Positions 39,138-48,363 are shown, numbered from the stretch's first letter. The stretch is 64,000 nt of DNA from Palsa-504 sp963844625 (GCA_963844625.1 CAWJPF010000023.1:178075-242074); one strand, 5' to 3'. Numbers and translations: made by a program. The notes: a model not told the origin generated them from the letters alone.

Positions 39138-39368
39138 CCCAGCATCGGCGCCGCCAGGCAGCCATGGCCGGGCAGCCATGGCCGGGCAGCCACGCCGGTC
39201 ACGGCGACCCTCGCACCGCCAGGCGGTCGGGCTGGCGCGCACGCTGGGAAACGAAGGCCGGACGGTGATGCGGCGCTGGCGTCGTTGATGTGACGGGCTG
39301 AGCTGCTGGAGCTGCGCTGCACCCGTGTCTTGCCCGGACGTCATGGCCGCCGCGTGGGAGGCAGACGG
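39138..39368. other. Convergent intergenic region
   Basis: Lies between the converging GH26-like and lipoprotein genes. Contains a short direct repeat (GGGCAGCCATGGCC, around 39166-39190). No gene. Confidence 0.5.
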
Positions 39369-40697
39369 TCACCGGCGGGCAGCGATGGTGCCGCTATCTC
39401 CCACCGCGTAGCAGGTGACCGCATCGATACAGGTGATGCCGTACAGGTCGCGAGTGGTGGGGCGGCCGTCGGCGACGAAGGCGGTCCCGTTAACCGTCCG
39501 GGTGATCGTCCCCTGGTCCCCGACCGTGTAGCAGGTCCGCGCGGCCGGGCAGGCGATGGCGTTTCGCGTGCTGCTGGCCCCGCTTGACCCTTCCAGCCAC
39601 AGTTTCCCGCCATCGGCCGACCAGTTCACGCCGTTGCCGGGATCGGATGAGACGCCGTAGCAGCGAGCGCTGGCGGGGCAGGCGCCTGCATCGGGCGAGA
39701 ACGCCGAGCCGCGCGGATACGGGTGGATGGCCGCCAGGGCCTTGTTGCACGGGGCGGGGGGCTGGGCACACGTGAGCATCGTCCAGGGCGCGCCGGGACG
39801 GGTCACCGCGACGACGGCGTACACGAAGCCGCAAAGCCCGCAGCCGCCGAAGTATCCCCCGCCGGCCCGGCAGAGTCCGCTGCCGAGGCACGAGATCCAT
39901 TCCAGGGGATAGTGATAGAGCAGGTTCCCGCAGTCGCCCTCTTCGCAGCCCACGCCCGGTGGGACGGACTGCTGGGCCCAGCTTGTTCCCCCGTCACTGG
40001 TCATCCAGATGGCATTCGGCGGCCCGGTCTGGCCCGGAACGGGAATTGGCGAGTAGAAGTACCCCCCTGGCCCGGTGGCAACGGCGTAGCAGATGCTGGC
40101 GCTGACGCACGCAATGTCCAGCAGGCCCAGCCGGCACGGCTGCCCGCTGACAGCACCGACGGGACCCGGCGGGCATGCCTGGCTGGTAAGGCTCGCGCCG
40201 ACCCCGGCAAGGGGAAGCACATGGCTGCTCCAGGTGGCGCCGCCGTCGTGCGTCACCAGGATGGTGTCCGGCCTGGCGATGACATAGCAGGAGCCCGGCG
40301 GTGCGCAGGCGATCCGGTACAGGATCTTCGAGGAGCCCTGCAGCGGGTTGGCCTGTGCCCGCCACGTGGCCCCGCCGTCCCCGGTGGAGAGAATGGTGCC
40401 CGCCGCCCCCACCGCCTCGCACCGCAGCGCGCTGAGGCAGGCCACCGCGTACAACGGCTGCCGCGTGCCGCTGGTGTCCGCCCGCCACGTACCGGAGGTT
40501 ACCGGGGAGCGGCCTGTGCTCGACGCACCCGGCCTAGCCTGGCCCGAGCTACCACAACCGGCCAGCAGGACTGTAGCGACGCACAGCCAGATCGCCGGCG
40601 CTCCGGCCGCTCGCACCCGCCGGTGGCCGCGCACGACACAAGCCAGCAGCGTCGCAGCCACCCTGGCCGGGATCGACACGGTCGACGCTCTGCCCAC
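39369..40697 (-). CDS. Secreted lipoprotein with BNR/YCF48-like repeats
   Basis: 442 residues from GTG 40697 (GGAGG upstream; the end is better supported than the start). A lipoprotein signal, LCVATVLLAGCGSSG, is followed by a Ser-rich linker. The mature part has about six repeats of a beta-propeller unit, IAC....CY.VG..GTI..T.DGG.TW (e.g. VACLSALRCEAVGAAGTI, STGDGGATWR). Cysteine pairs in each repeat suggest disulfides outside the cell. Similar BNR/photosystem-stability-like propellers often bind polymers or partner proteins; the role is unknown. Confidence 0.8.
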   Translation of the reverse strand: MGRASTVSIPARVAATLLACVVRGHRRVRAAGAPAIWLCVATVLLAGCGSSGQARPGASSTGRSPVTSGTWRADTSGTRQPLYAVACLSALRCEAVGAAGTILSTGDGGATWRAQANPLQGSSKILYRIACAPPGSCYVIARPDTILVTHDGGATWSSHVLPLAGVGASLTSQACPPGPVGAVSGQPCRLGLLDIACVSASICYAVATGPGGYFYSPIPVPGQTGPPNAIWMTSDGGTSWAQQSVPPGVGCEEGDCGNLLYHYPLEWISCLGSGLCRAGGGYFGGCGLCGFVYAVVAVTRPGAPWTMLTCAQPPAPCNKALAAIHPYPRGSAFSPDAGACPASARCYGVSSDPGNGVNWSADGGKLWLEGSSGASSTRNAIACPAARTCYTVGDQGTITRTVNGTAFVADGRPTTRDLYGITCIDAVTCYAVGDSGTIAARR

Positions 40698-40705
40698 CCA
40701 TCTGA

Positions 40706-41221
40706 TTGTTCCTCCTGCCCATGTCGCAGGCAACGCAGCGACTCAGGGACTGGCTGGAACGCCTGCCGCCTGGATCCACGATCCTCCGCGACCGGCTCAG
40801 GCCCCGCATCGGCTGCGCCATCGCTGCAGCACGGGCACGTCGCCGGACCGGCAGCCAAGCCCCGCCCCCAGTCAGCGCTGGCGGCCTTCCGCCGGAAGGT
40901 CCCGGACAGATCCCGCTGACCGTTGCGAAGATCAGGCGCCTCGAAGAACTCCCGCGGCTGCGTGCAGGCGCCGTGTACCTCGTCGCCGCAGATGAAATCG
41001 AACCGGGCCTGGTGCTCACCGCGCTGGGCATCGGCCTCGGAGGAACGCTCTACCCGGCGTTGAGAATCTGGGTGCGGGGTAGTGATGAGGGGCTGTCCCG
41101 CGGGCCGGTATACGTCTACGCTTTCACTACCCGTTGCCTGGGACCCGGCTCTTCCGCCGACGGGGAGTGCGGCCGGTGCCGGCGGACTGTCCAGTTCATT
41201 TGCTGGGGAGGGATCTTCTGA
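40706..41221 (+). CDS. Hypothetical protein upstream of GYD gene
   Basis: 171 codons with no recognised family. The N-terminal half is Arg/Pro-rich (LRPRIGCAIAAARARRRTG). The middle, PGQIPLTVAKIRRLEELPRL, loosely resembles a segment of some actinobacterial transposases, and LTALGIGLGGTLYPALRIWV is hydrophobic. The stop overlaps the next start (TGATG), which favours a real, coupled gene, but no ribosome-binding site precedes the ATG codons at 40706 or 40721, and the start lies against the divergent lipoprotein gene. Confidence 0.4.
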   Translation: MFLLPMSQATQRLRDWLERLPPGSTILRDRLRPRIGCAIAAARARRRTGSQAPPPVSAGGLPPEGPGQIPLTVAKIRRLEELPRLRAGAVYLVAADEIEPGLVLTALGIGLGGTLYPALRIWVRGSDEGLSRGPVYVYAFTTRCLGPGSSADGECGRCRRTVQFICWGGIF

Positions 41222-41544
41222 TGGCTTTGTACATGTACCAAGTCTCCTACACCTCGGAAGCGGTAGCGGCCCTGATCAGGGAGCCGCAGGACCGGGTCGA
41301 GGCGGTCCGGCCGGCCATCGAGGCCTTGGGTGGCAAGGTCGTGGCGACCGGCTACCCGTTCGGGGAATATGACGCAGTCGTCTTGTTCGAGGCACCCGAT
41401 GACACGGCTGCCGCCAGCTTCGCGCTGGCAATTGCCGGCGGAGGCGCGGCCAAGTCGGCTAAGACCACCCGGTTGCTCAGCGGCCAGGAGTGGATCGAGT
41501 CCTTGCGCAAGGCGCAAGGGTCTCAGTACCGGGCGCCACAGTAA
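41221..41544 (+). CDS. GYD-domain protein
   Basis: 107 residues: YMYQVSYTSEAVAALIREPQDRVEAVRPAIEALGGKVVATGYPFGEYDAVVLFEAPDD is the GYD family (PF08734) pattern with the G-E-YD core, then FALAIAGGGAAKSAKTTRLLS. A dimeric ferredoxin-like fold; biochemical role unknown. GGGAGGG lies eight bases before ATG 41221. It may be co-translated with the preceding ORF. Confidence 0.88.
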   Translation: MALYMYQVSYTSEAVAALIREPQDRVEAVRPAIEALGGKVVATGYPFGEYDAVVLFEAPDDTAAASFALAIAGGGAAKSAKTTRLLSGQEWIESLRKAQGSQYRAPQ

Positions 41545-41674
41545 CGGCACGGCCGCACGCGAGCTCGATCTGCCGTACTGGCACCCACAGCCGTTACGGC
41601 CATTCGCATGCGGCGATACGGGATATAGCTGCCGCGAACCGAGCGAGGCCTGCACGTCAACGCTTTCGCGGTGG

Positions 41675-42121
41675 TCAGGGTAGGAGGCGACTGGCGTGCC
41701 GGGCGTAGATGTCGCGCATGCGGTCGGGGTCGGGCGGAGTGTCCGGAGCGAGGGCGGCGCCGATCTCGCGCATGAACGCCAGGGCGGGCGTCGGCGGCGC
41801 CCAGATTCCCAGCACCAGGGCGGCCGCACCGAAGGGATTACTGAAGCCGTGCCGCTGCCCGCGAGAGGCCACGAACATGGAGCCCGGCGCTGCCTCCTGC
41901 GACTCGTCGTCACCGGCTACAAGCAACCGGCCCGTGAGTACGTAGATCGCCTCGTCGAATTCGTCGTGCGCGTGCGGAATCGGCCCGGCGAAGTGACCCG
42001 GGATAGTGAGTTCCATCGCGGCGAAGCCGGACGGCTGGCCATCCTGGCCGGCCAGGACGTGCACCGGCCGGCCGGCATAGGGGAAAGCCGGTCCCGCACC
42101 CCGGTTTATCAGCAAGGTCAT
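41675..42121 (-). CDS. Cupin-domain protein
   Basis: 148 residues of single-domain cupin: IPGHFAGPIPHAHDEFDEAIYVLTGRLLV carries metal ligands (H.H....E) of cupin motif 1, and APGSMFVASRGQRHGFSNPF gives motif 2 (G..F..P...H-like). Binds a metal ion; enzyme, sensor or storage role unknown. ATG 42121 overlaps the stop of the MFS gene by ATGA, so it is translated with that transporter, perhaps acting on its substrate. Confidence 0.88.
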   Translation of the reverse strand: MTLLINRGAGPAFPYAGRPVHVLAGQDGQPSGFAAMELTIPGHFAGPIPHAHDEFDEAIYVLTGRLLVAGDDESQEAAPGSMFVASRGQRHGFSNPFGAAALVLGIWAPPTPALAFMREIGAALAPDTPPDPDRMRDIYARHASRLLP

Positions 42122-43374
42122 GGCCTGTTTCTACCACCGGCGGGCGCCACGACGAGCGGGCCCCGGCGTCCGATGGCCCACACGGTGAGTCCGAAAAAGC
42201 TGAGCGCCGCTCCGGCGATCGTCACGGCGGTCCACCGGCCGATAGACCAGAGCTCGGCTGCGGCGGCGGAGCCGATGGCCCCGCCGATGAAGTTGCCCGT
42301 CACGAAGGCGGTATTGAGCCTGCTGCGGGCTTCGGTGGAGATGGCAAGTATCCGCGACTGGTTGAGGATGTTCGCTCCCTGAACGGCGATGTCGAGCAGG
42401 ACAATCGCGACGAGTATGCCCGCGACGGAGCGGCTCGCGAATGCCGCCACCACGAAGGCGACGATGGCCAGCACATACGCCGCGCCCGTGGCCGGCAGCG
42501 ACCAGCCGCGGTCATGGAGGCGGCCCGCGCGCTGGGCGGTGATGGCCCCGGCCAGCCCGGCGAGCCCGAACAGCCCGATAACGGACACCGGATAGGAGAA
42601 CGGCGGAGCGCTGAGCAGGAACGTCAGAGACGTCCAGAACATCGTGAACACACCGAACGCCGTTGCCCCCAGGACCAGCGTCCACCGGACCGTCCGCTCA
42701 CGCCGGACCGCCGCCCCGACCGAGGCGATGAGCGCCGGGTAGGCCATGCGTGTCTTCGGCGGAAGCCGCGGGATCGCGCGGTACAGCAAGATCGCGAGGA
42801 GAACGTCCGCGGCCCCGGCGGCCGCGAAGATCGTCCGCCATCCGGCGGCTCCGGCGACGAGCCCGCTGATCGTCCGGGATACCAGGATGCCGGTGAGCAG
42901 GCCCGATACGACGGTCCCGACCACCCGGCCGCGGTGGGCGTCATCGGTGAGGTCGCCCGCGAGAGGGGTGAGGATCTGCCCGGCCACGGTCGTCAGCCCG
43001 AGCACCGTGATCGCGGCCAGCAGAACACCGAACGACGGCGCCAGCGCGCAGGCTACGAGCGCCGCGGTGGAGCAGACCATCATCACCGGGATGAGCCGGC
43101 GCCGGTTGAGTACGTCGCCAAGCGGCACGACGAGCACGATCCCGGTCGCGTAGCCGATCTGGGTGGCGGTGACGAGCCAGCCCGCGGACGCCGTGGACGC
43201 GTGCAGGTCTTGCGCGATGAAGTCGAGCAGCGGCTGCGCCCAGTACAGATTGCCGACCGCCACGCCGCCCGCCACGGCGAACAGCAACGTCAGCCTCCGG
43301 GTCATGACCTCCCGGGGCGCCGTCGGCGCGGTCGCGAGGTCAGGTTCGGGCTGGTTTGTCTCGGCTGAGCTCAC
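42118..43374 (-). CDS. Major facilitator superfamily transporter
   Basis: 418 residues, about 12 membrane helices. LTLLFAVAGGVAVGNLYWAQPLLDFIAQDL starts helix 1. VPLGDVLNRRRLIPV is the MFS loop 2-3 motif (G.L.DR.GRR-like). LTPLAGDLTDDAHRGRVVGTVVSGLLTGIL is the helix 5 antiporter-like motif. The YnfM/arabinose-efflux type, usually drug or metabolite efflux by proton antiport. GTG 43374 start. It precedes and is coupled to the cupin gene. The substrate is not inferable. Confidence 0.9.
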   Translation of the reverse strand: MSSAETNQPEPDLATAPTAPREVMTRRLTLLFAVAGGVAVGNLYWAQPLLDFIAQDLHASTASAGWLVTATQIGYATGIVLVVPLGDVLNRRRLIPVMMVCSTAALVACALAPSFGVLLAAITVLGLTTVAGQILTPLAGDLTDDAHRGRVVGTVVSGLLTGILVSRTISGLVAGAAGWRTIFAAAGAADVLLAILLYRAIPRLPPKTRMAYPALIASVGAAVRRERTVRWTLVLGATAFGVFTMFWTSLTFLLSAPPFSYPVSVIGLFGLAGLAGAITAQRAGRLHDRGWSLPATGAAYVLAIVAFVVAAFASRSVAGILVAIVLLDIAVQGANILNQSRILAISTEARSRLNTAFVTGNFIGGAIGSAAAAELWSIGRWTAVTIAGAALSFFGLTVWAIGRRGPLVVAPAGGRNRP

Positions 43375-43551
43375 CGTGGGGTCTTTCTCGATCGCGGGAC
43401 TTGATTCATTCTCCTAGGTCAGGGACGGATGAGCGCTTTCAGCGCTTCGCGGCCGGTCATACCCTATGGGGTCGCCCCGTTCGGTGGCCGGGCCCAGGCC
43501 GGCTGCCTTTGCTGCCGAACTGGGTTACTCGAGCGTGCCAGGTACCGCAGG
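43375..43551. other. Intergenic region
   Basis: No gene. Contains the upstream region of the MFS gene and the end of the GNAT gene. Confidence 0.4.
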
Positions 43552-44001
43552 TCATGGGGTTTCCTGCGCCGCCAGGATCTTGCGCAGGTAGGTGGCCGAC
43601 TCCTCATACCCGAGCGCGCGGTAAAACGATGCGGCCCGGCGGGTCGCGAGCGCGACGAGGATGCAGCCGTGCCCGGCCGACCATTGCTCGAAGGCGGTCA
43701 TCAGGGCGCGGCCGATGCCTCGGCCGCGATGGCCGGGGCTGACCATGATCTCCTCGACCCACCCCACCGGCCCGTTCGCGTAGAAGGTGAGGTGCCGGAA
43801 GCCGAGCAGGTAGCCCAAGGGATCACCGCCGTTGGTGGCCACGAGCAGGCAGGCGTGTTCGGTGTCGAACAGGGAGCCGTAGCTGACCTCGAACCGCGGG
43901 CGGGAGAACACGAAGGACTGCGCGAGCCCGTCAGCCAGGACGGCGACGGCGGCGGCGTCGTCAGGAGTTGCCGGCCTGATCAGGACAGGTGAATTAGGCA
44001 T
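43552..44001 (-). CDS. GNAT-family N-acetyltransferase
   Basis: 149 residues: VLIRPATPDDAAAVAVLADGLA opens the fold. WVEEIMVSPGHRGRGIGRALMTAFEQWS is motif A with the R/Q-x-x-G-x-G/A acetyl-CoA loop (HRGRGIGRAL), followed by RRAASFYRALGYEESATYLRK (motif B). Transfers acetyl to an unknown amine. ATG 44001 was chosen because the fold begins there; upstream residues are not family-like. Confidence 0.9.
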   Translation of the reverse strand: MPNSPVLIRPATPDDAAAVAVLADGLAQSFVFSRPRFEVSYGSLFDTEHACLLVATNGGDPLGYLLGFRHLTFYANGPVGWVEEIMVSPGHRGRGIGRALMTAFEQWSAGHGCILVALATRRAASFYRALGYEESATYLRKILAAQETP

Positions 44002-44207
44002 CCGCCATGATCCCCCAGGGCGGCAGGAGAGCCAAGGACACGGAGCAGTAAAAGCCCGGACACGGAGCATGGTCAAAACGCTATGATCGCGGCGCAATGC
44101 GGCCTGCCGGGACGTTCTCCGTTATCTTCCCGGTGTGTGTCGCCGGCTGTCGTAATGGCTCCCCGAAGGCTGCCGGACGGGACGATCGCGCACATGGAGG
44201 TCATTCC

Positions 44208-45419
44208 GTGACGACGGCAGGTTCGGGGCGGCGCAGCTGGCGGAGGGTGACGGCGGGCGCGGCGCTGACGCTGGCCACGGTCCTGAGCGGAGCGGCGGGC
44301 GCGGCTCCGGTGGCGGGCGCGGCTCCGGTGGCGAGCACATCGTGCCGGCTGGCGACCGGGCCGTTCGCCGTGCACGGGACCCAGGTGCTCGGCCAGGACG
44401 GCCAGCCCTTCGTCTCCTACGGAATCACGGTGCCGGGTCTGCAGGGGGCAAACTGGGCCTCTTCCGGCCAGCTGGACCGGGAGCAGATCGCGGCGACGGC
44501 GCAGGACTGGTGCGCCAACACGGTCCGGCTGCAGCTGAACCAGAACAACCTGCTAGGGCCCAGCGGGACCAGCTTCAGCCAGGCGTACCTGGCGAGGATC
44601 GAGACCGAGGTCTCGGCGGCCGAGCAGTACCACCTGGTCGTCGTGCTCAACGACAACACCGAGTTCACGTCCCCGGCCGTGCGGATCCGGCAGCAGGGGC
44701 CCACACCGGCTACCGAGACCTTCTGGAAGGACCTGGCCAGCGTCTACGGCAGCGACCCGCAGGTGATCTTCGACCTGTTCAACGAGCCGCGAACCGTTTC
44801 CGGCGGCATGTCGCAGGCCCAGGAATGGCAGCTGTGGCGCAGCGGCGGCACGTTCCGGGGCGTGTTCTATCCCTTCGGCATGGCCGCGCTGGCGAACTAC
44901 GTACGGAACACCGTTCGCGCCCAGAACCTGCTCTGGATCGAGGGCCCGGGTAACGCGTCCTCGTTCGCCGGGATGGTGGGCCAGCATGCGCAGCTGAAGG
45001 TGAGCGGCATCGTGTACGCCGTGCATCACCCGGCGGGCTGGCAGAACCCGGCCTCCTGGGATGCCGACTTCGGCTATCTGGTCACGATGGGCATCGCGCC
45101 CGTGGTGGACGGCGAGTGGACGAACTACGAGCCCGCGCCGACCGCGGGCGCGGTGCCACTGCGCAGCTCGTGCTGGCTGCAGGCGCCGACGCGGGTGCCC
45201 CAGTACCTGCAGTACCTGGCCGCGCACGGCATCGGCCTGAACGCCTACCAGCTCCAGCCGGGCTACCTGATCAAGTCCTACGACAACCTGGCCGACCCCA
45301 CCGCGATCAACGCGCGCACCTGGAGCTGCGTATCCAACCACGAACCGCAGCCCGGCCAGGGCGCCGGGGCGCTGCTGATGGCGTGGTTCAAGCAGCACAA
45401 CGGCTGGCGCTCAAGTTGA
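44208..45419 (+). CDS. Secreted GH5 glycoside hydrolase (cellulase type)
   Basis: 403 residues. Tat/Sec-like signal: SGRRSWRRVTAGAALTLATVLSGAAGAAPVAG, with RR pair. Catalytic domain GH5: QDWCANTVRLQLNQNNLLG, VVVLNDNTEF, YGSDPQVIFDLFNEPRTV (acid/base E of NEP), GIVYAVHHPAGW and MGIAPVVDGEWTNYE (nucleophile E). Hydrolyses beta-glucans or related polymers outside the cell. GTG 44208 has GGAGG seven bases upstream. An 18-bp repeat (44294-44329) doubles AGAAPV after the signal helix. No carbohydrate-binding module. Confidence 0.88.
   Translation: MTTAGSGRRSWRRVTAGAALTLATVLSGAAGAAPVAGAAPVASTSCRLATGPFAVHGTQVLGQDGQPFVSYGITVPGLQGANWASSGQLDREQIAATAQDWCANTVRLQLNQNNLLGPSGTSFSQAYLARIETEVSAAEQYHLVVVLNDNTEFTSPAVRIRQQGPTPATETFWKDLASVYGSDPQVIFDLFNEPRTVSGGMSQAQEWQLWRSGGTFRGVFYPFGMAALANYVRNTVRAQNLLWIEGPGNASSFAGMVGQHAQLKVSGIVYAVHHPAGWQNPASWDADFGYLVTMGIAPVVDGEWTNYEPAPTAGAVPLRSSCWLQAPTRVPQYLQYLAAHGIGLNAYQLQPGYLIKSYDNLADPTAINARTWSCVSNHEPQPGQGAGALLMAWFKQHNGWRSS
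44294..44329 (+). repeat. 18-bp repeat after the GH5 signal sequence
   Basis: GGCGGGCGCGGCTCCGGT at 44294-44311 and 44312-44329, in frame. Confidence 0.85.
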
Positions 45420-45465
45420 GAGCCAGCATGGACGTGGCCCGCTTCAGCTGCGCTTCAGCTGTGCT

Positions 45466-46353
45466 TCAGGCAGGCAGGACGTCCGTTCGGCATAATGATG
45501 AATTTTTCGCGAGGTACCGGCGGATCTGCTCGAGGTTATGTGCCGACGACTCGCGGGCCCGCTCCTCCCAGGCGAAGACGCACACGGTCGCGGTGCCGTC
45601 GAAGTCGAGCTCGGCGAGCGTGCGGAAGAAGACCTCCCAGTCCACCTCGCCCTGGCCGATGTCGAGGTGCTGGTGCACGCGCGCGGTCGAGCCGGGCGGG
45701 TTCACGATGTAGCGCAGGCCCGAGGACGCCCGGTGGTCGAAGGAGTCGGCGATGTGCACCTGGGTCAGCAGCGGCCCCGCGTACCTCATGATGCCCTCGA
45801 TATCACCGCCCTGGTGGAAGGTGTGCGGGGCGCAGTACAGGAACGACACCCAGTCCCGGTCGATGCCGCGGACCAGGTTGACGCCGGCCCGGCCGTCTTC
45901 GATGAAGTCATCCGGATGCGGTTCGAGCACTAGCCGGATGCCCTCGCGCTCGAAGATGGGCAGCAGCTCATCCAAGGAGCGCCAGAACTGCGCCTCGCTG
46001 GCCGAGGGTGCCTCAGGCCGGCCATTGAACTCGGAGTTCATCACGTTCACGCCCAGGTCCACGGCGATCTGGATGGCACGTTTCCAGTTGCGGACGGCGG
46101 CCTGGCGTTCGGCCTCGTCCGGACCGGACCACCGGTACAGCGGCAGGATCGACGCGATCTGGACGCCGGCCGCGGTCAGGGCCTTCTTGAAGCCGGCGAT
46201 CTGGGTGCGGTTGGCCCGCGGATGGTTGAAGAAGGGCAGGAAGTCCTCGCGCGGAGAGAGCTCGATGTAGGAGTAGTCCAGGTCAGCGACCAGGGCGGGC
46301 AGGTCGGTGAGCGGGACGCGGCGGAACATGTAGGGGTCAAGGGCAATCTTCAT
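45466..46353 (-). CDS. Sugar-phosphate isomerase/epimerase (TIM barrel), iol operon
   Basis: 295 residues of the AP-endonuclease-2/xylose-isomerase-like barrel: MKIALDPYMFRRVPLTDLPALV, LDYSYIELSPREDFLPFF, NVMNSEFNGRPE, GIRLVLEPHPDDFIEDG (E metal ligand), VSFLYCAPHTFHQGG and LLTQVHIADSFDHR. Likely acts on an inositol-derived ketose such as inosose isomers (IolI/IolH-like). Last gene of the iol operon, ATGA-coupled to iolG. The specific reaction is inferred from context. Confidence 0.82.
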   Translation of the reverse strand: MKIALDPYMFRRVPLTDLPALVADLDYSYIELSPREDFLPFFNHPRANRTQIAGFKKALTAAGVQIASILPLYRWSGPDEAERQAAVRNWKRAIQIAVDLGVNVMNSEFNGRPEAPSASEAQFWRSLDELLPIFEREGIRLVLEPHPDDFIEDGRAGVNLVRGIDRDWVSFLYCAPHTFHQGGDIEGIMRYAGPLLTQVHIADSFDHRASSGLRYIVNPPGSTARVHQHLDIGQGEVDWEVFFRTLAELDFDGTATVCVFAWEERARESSAHNLEQIRRYLAKNSSLCRTDVLPA

Positions 46354-47372
46354 GACTGGGCCTTGGCGTAGAAGTCGGGACGTTCGGGCAGCGGCACCAG
46401 GGTGCGCTGGCCGGTCCGCAGGGCCTCCTGCGCGCGGTCGGTGACCACCGCGGCGGCGTAGCCGTCCCAGGCGCTTGGGCCGGTCGACGTGTCCGCGGCT
46501 ACGGCCGTGAGCCAGTCCTGCAGTTCGGCGTCGTAGGCGCGGATGAACCGGTCGCGCCAGTCGGGGGGAACCCGGTGGCTGCGCCGGCCGCTGGTGGTGA
46601 GCGTGACGGCGGCGGCGCCGGCCAGGGCCACGGTTCCGTGCTCGGCGACGACCTCACCGCGGATGTCGTAGCCGTAGCGGGCGTTGGCGAAGATCTCGAC
46701 GTCGACCAGGACGCCGCTGGCCATTTCGAGCAAGATGATGAGCGGATCCTGCACGCCCTCGGCGGCCTGGCTGGTCCTTCTCGGCTTCAGCGCGGTGGCG
46801 GCCACGATCTCCTCGCCGAACAGCCAGCGGACCAGGTCGATCTCGTGCACCGCGGAGTCGCTGATGAGCATCTCCGTGGTGAAGCCGTACGGTGGCACGG
46901 ACGGATTGCGGTGCGCGCAGTGCATCAGCAGCGGGGCGCCGAGGCGGCCGTCGTCCAGCGTGGCCTTCATAGCCTGATAAGCCTCGTCGTACCGGCGCAT
47001 GAAGCCGACCTGGACGCACCTGCGGCCGGCCGCCATCTCGGCGTCGATGATCCGCAGGCAGGCGTCGCTGGTCGGGGCCAGCGGTTTCTCGCAGAACACC
47101 GGCTTGCCGGCCTCGATCGCCGCGACGACCTGCTCCTCGTGGGCCGCGCCCCAGGACGCGACGAGGACGGCGTCAACGTGGTCGTCGGCGATGAGGCTCT
47201 GGGCGCTCTCATGAACGACGGCGCCGGGAAGGGCGGCTGCCACCTGGCCGGCGCGGGCCGCGTCGACGTCGGCGACCGCTACCACGGCCCCGCCGGTGAG
47301 GACCTGGGTGATCCGGCGGATGTGGTCCTGCCCCATCACGCCGGTGCCGATGACGCCAACCCGGACGCTCAT
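46350..47372 (-). CDS. iolG: Inositol 2-dehydrogenase (Gfo/Idh/MocA family)
   Basis: 340 residues. Rossmann N-terminus VRVGVIGTGVMGQDHIRRI (GTGxMG), catalytic lysine in FCEKPLAPTSDACLRIID, then SAVHEIDLVRWLFGEE with the D and H of the active site, and a beta-sheet C-terminal domain. Oxidises myo-inositol to 2-keto-myo-inositol with NAD. It overlaps iolE by ATGA and lies within the iol operon, which supports inositol over other substrates of this broad family. Confidence 0.88.
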   Translation of the reverse strand: MSVRVGVIGTGVMGQDHIRRITQVLTGGAVVAVADVDAARAGQVAAALPGAVVHESAQSLIADDHVDAVLVASWGAAHEEQVVAAIEAGKPVFCEKPLAPTSDACLRIIDAEMAAGRRCVQVGFMRRYDEAYQAMKATLDDGRLGAPLLMHCAHRNPSVPPYGFTTEMLISDSAVHEIDLVRWLFGEEIVAATALKPRRTSQAAEGVQDPLIILLEMASGVLVDVEIFANARYGYDIRGEVVAEHGTVALAGAAAVTLTTSGRRSHRVPPDWRDRFIRAYDAELQDWLTAVAADTSTGPSAWDGYAAAVVTDRAQEALRTGQRTLVPLPERPDFYAKAQS

Positions 47373-48334
47373 TTTGGCTCGCCTCCTATGCCTACGCTAC
47401 GGAGGTAGTCGTAGGTGCGCTGCGCGATCGGCTTGGGCTTGTCGAAGTCGGCCGGGTACATGTCCTGCTCGACGACCACGAACAGATCCCGGTCGAGCTC
47501 GAGCAGGGCCTTGGCGACCTCCTCGACGGCGGGTTCTCCGCCGGGCGGCTCGCAGCTGGCGCCCATGGCCACGGCCTGGCCGAAGGCGAGGCCGTCGCGG
47601 TCGGCTATCGCGACGATGGCCGGGTCCATCTGCTTGATGTGCACGTAGCCGATTCGTTCGGGGTGGCGGGCGATGATGGCGACGTTGTCGGCATGACGGT
47701 AGGCCAGGTGCCCGGTGTCCAGGCAGAGCGACACGTAGCGGGGATCGGTCTGGTCGAGGAGTTGCTGGGTTTGCTCCTGCGTCTCGACGTGGCTGTCCGC
47801 GTGCGGGTGGAACTGCAGGCGCAGGCCGTATTCCTGCGCGACCAGCTGGCCGAGCTGGCTGGTTTTCTCGATCAGGGTCCGCCACTGGTCGTCGTCGAGC
47901 GCGGCGGGCTCGAGGTAGGCGCCGGTCTGGTCGTCGCGGTAGCCGGGTACCGGCACGAAGATTACGTGCTGGCCGCCGACGGCGGCGGTCAGCGCGGCGA
48001 CCTTTTGCGTGATGGCAACGATGTCCGGCCAGTCAGCCGGGCGGTGCAGGCCGCTGAAGCCGTGCACGGTGCCGGCCGCCACCCGGAGCCCGCGCCGGGC
48101 GAGTTCGTCGGCCAGCCGGTTGGGATCGGGCGGCAGGTAACCGTACGGACCGAGCTCCAGCCACTCGTAGCCCACCTCGGCGACCTCGTCGAGGAACCGG
48201 GACCACGGGGTCTGGAGCGGGTCATCGGCGAACCACACACCCCAGGAGTCGGGACAGGTGCCGAGCCGGAGGCGCGGGGCGGGCCGCGCCTCCGGTGTGA
48301 CTTGCGGACTGGCCGTCAGGCCATTCGCACTCAT
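47369..48334 (-). CDS. iolE: 2-keto-myo-inositol dehydratase (IolE)-type TIM barrel
   Basis: 321 residues: LRLGTCPDSWGVWFADD is the IolE-type N-terminus (PDSWGVW). EVAEVGYEWLELGPYGYLPPD, GLRLQFHPHADSHVET, YVSLCLDTGHLAYRHAD (metal-site D/H), RIGYVHIKQMDP and LDRDLFVVVEQDMYP follow. Removes water from 2-keto-myo-inositol. It lies between the transporter ATPase gene and iolG in the operon. ATG 48334, AGGAAGG upstream. Confidence 0.88.
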   Translation of the reverse strand: MSANGLTASPQVTPEARPAPRLRLGTCPDSWGVWFADDPLQTPWSRFLDEVAEVGYEWLELGPYGYLPPDPNRLADELARRGLRVAAGTVHGFSGLHRPADWPDIVAITQKVAALTAAVGGQHVIFVPVPGYRDDQTGAYLEPAALDDDQWRTLIEKTSQLGQLVAQEYGLRLQFHPHADSHVETQEQTQQLLDQTDPRYVSLCLDTGHLAYRHADNVAIIARHPERIGYVHIKQMDPAIVAIADRDGLAFGQAVAMGASCEPPGGEPAVEEVAKALLELDRDLFVVVEQDMYPADFDKPKPIAQRTYDYLRSVGIGGEPK

Positions 48335-48363
48335 GCGGAGGGGAATCCTTCCTGAATCGTCGT

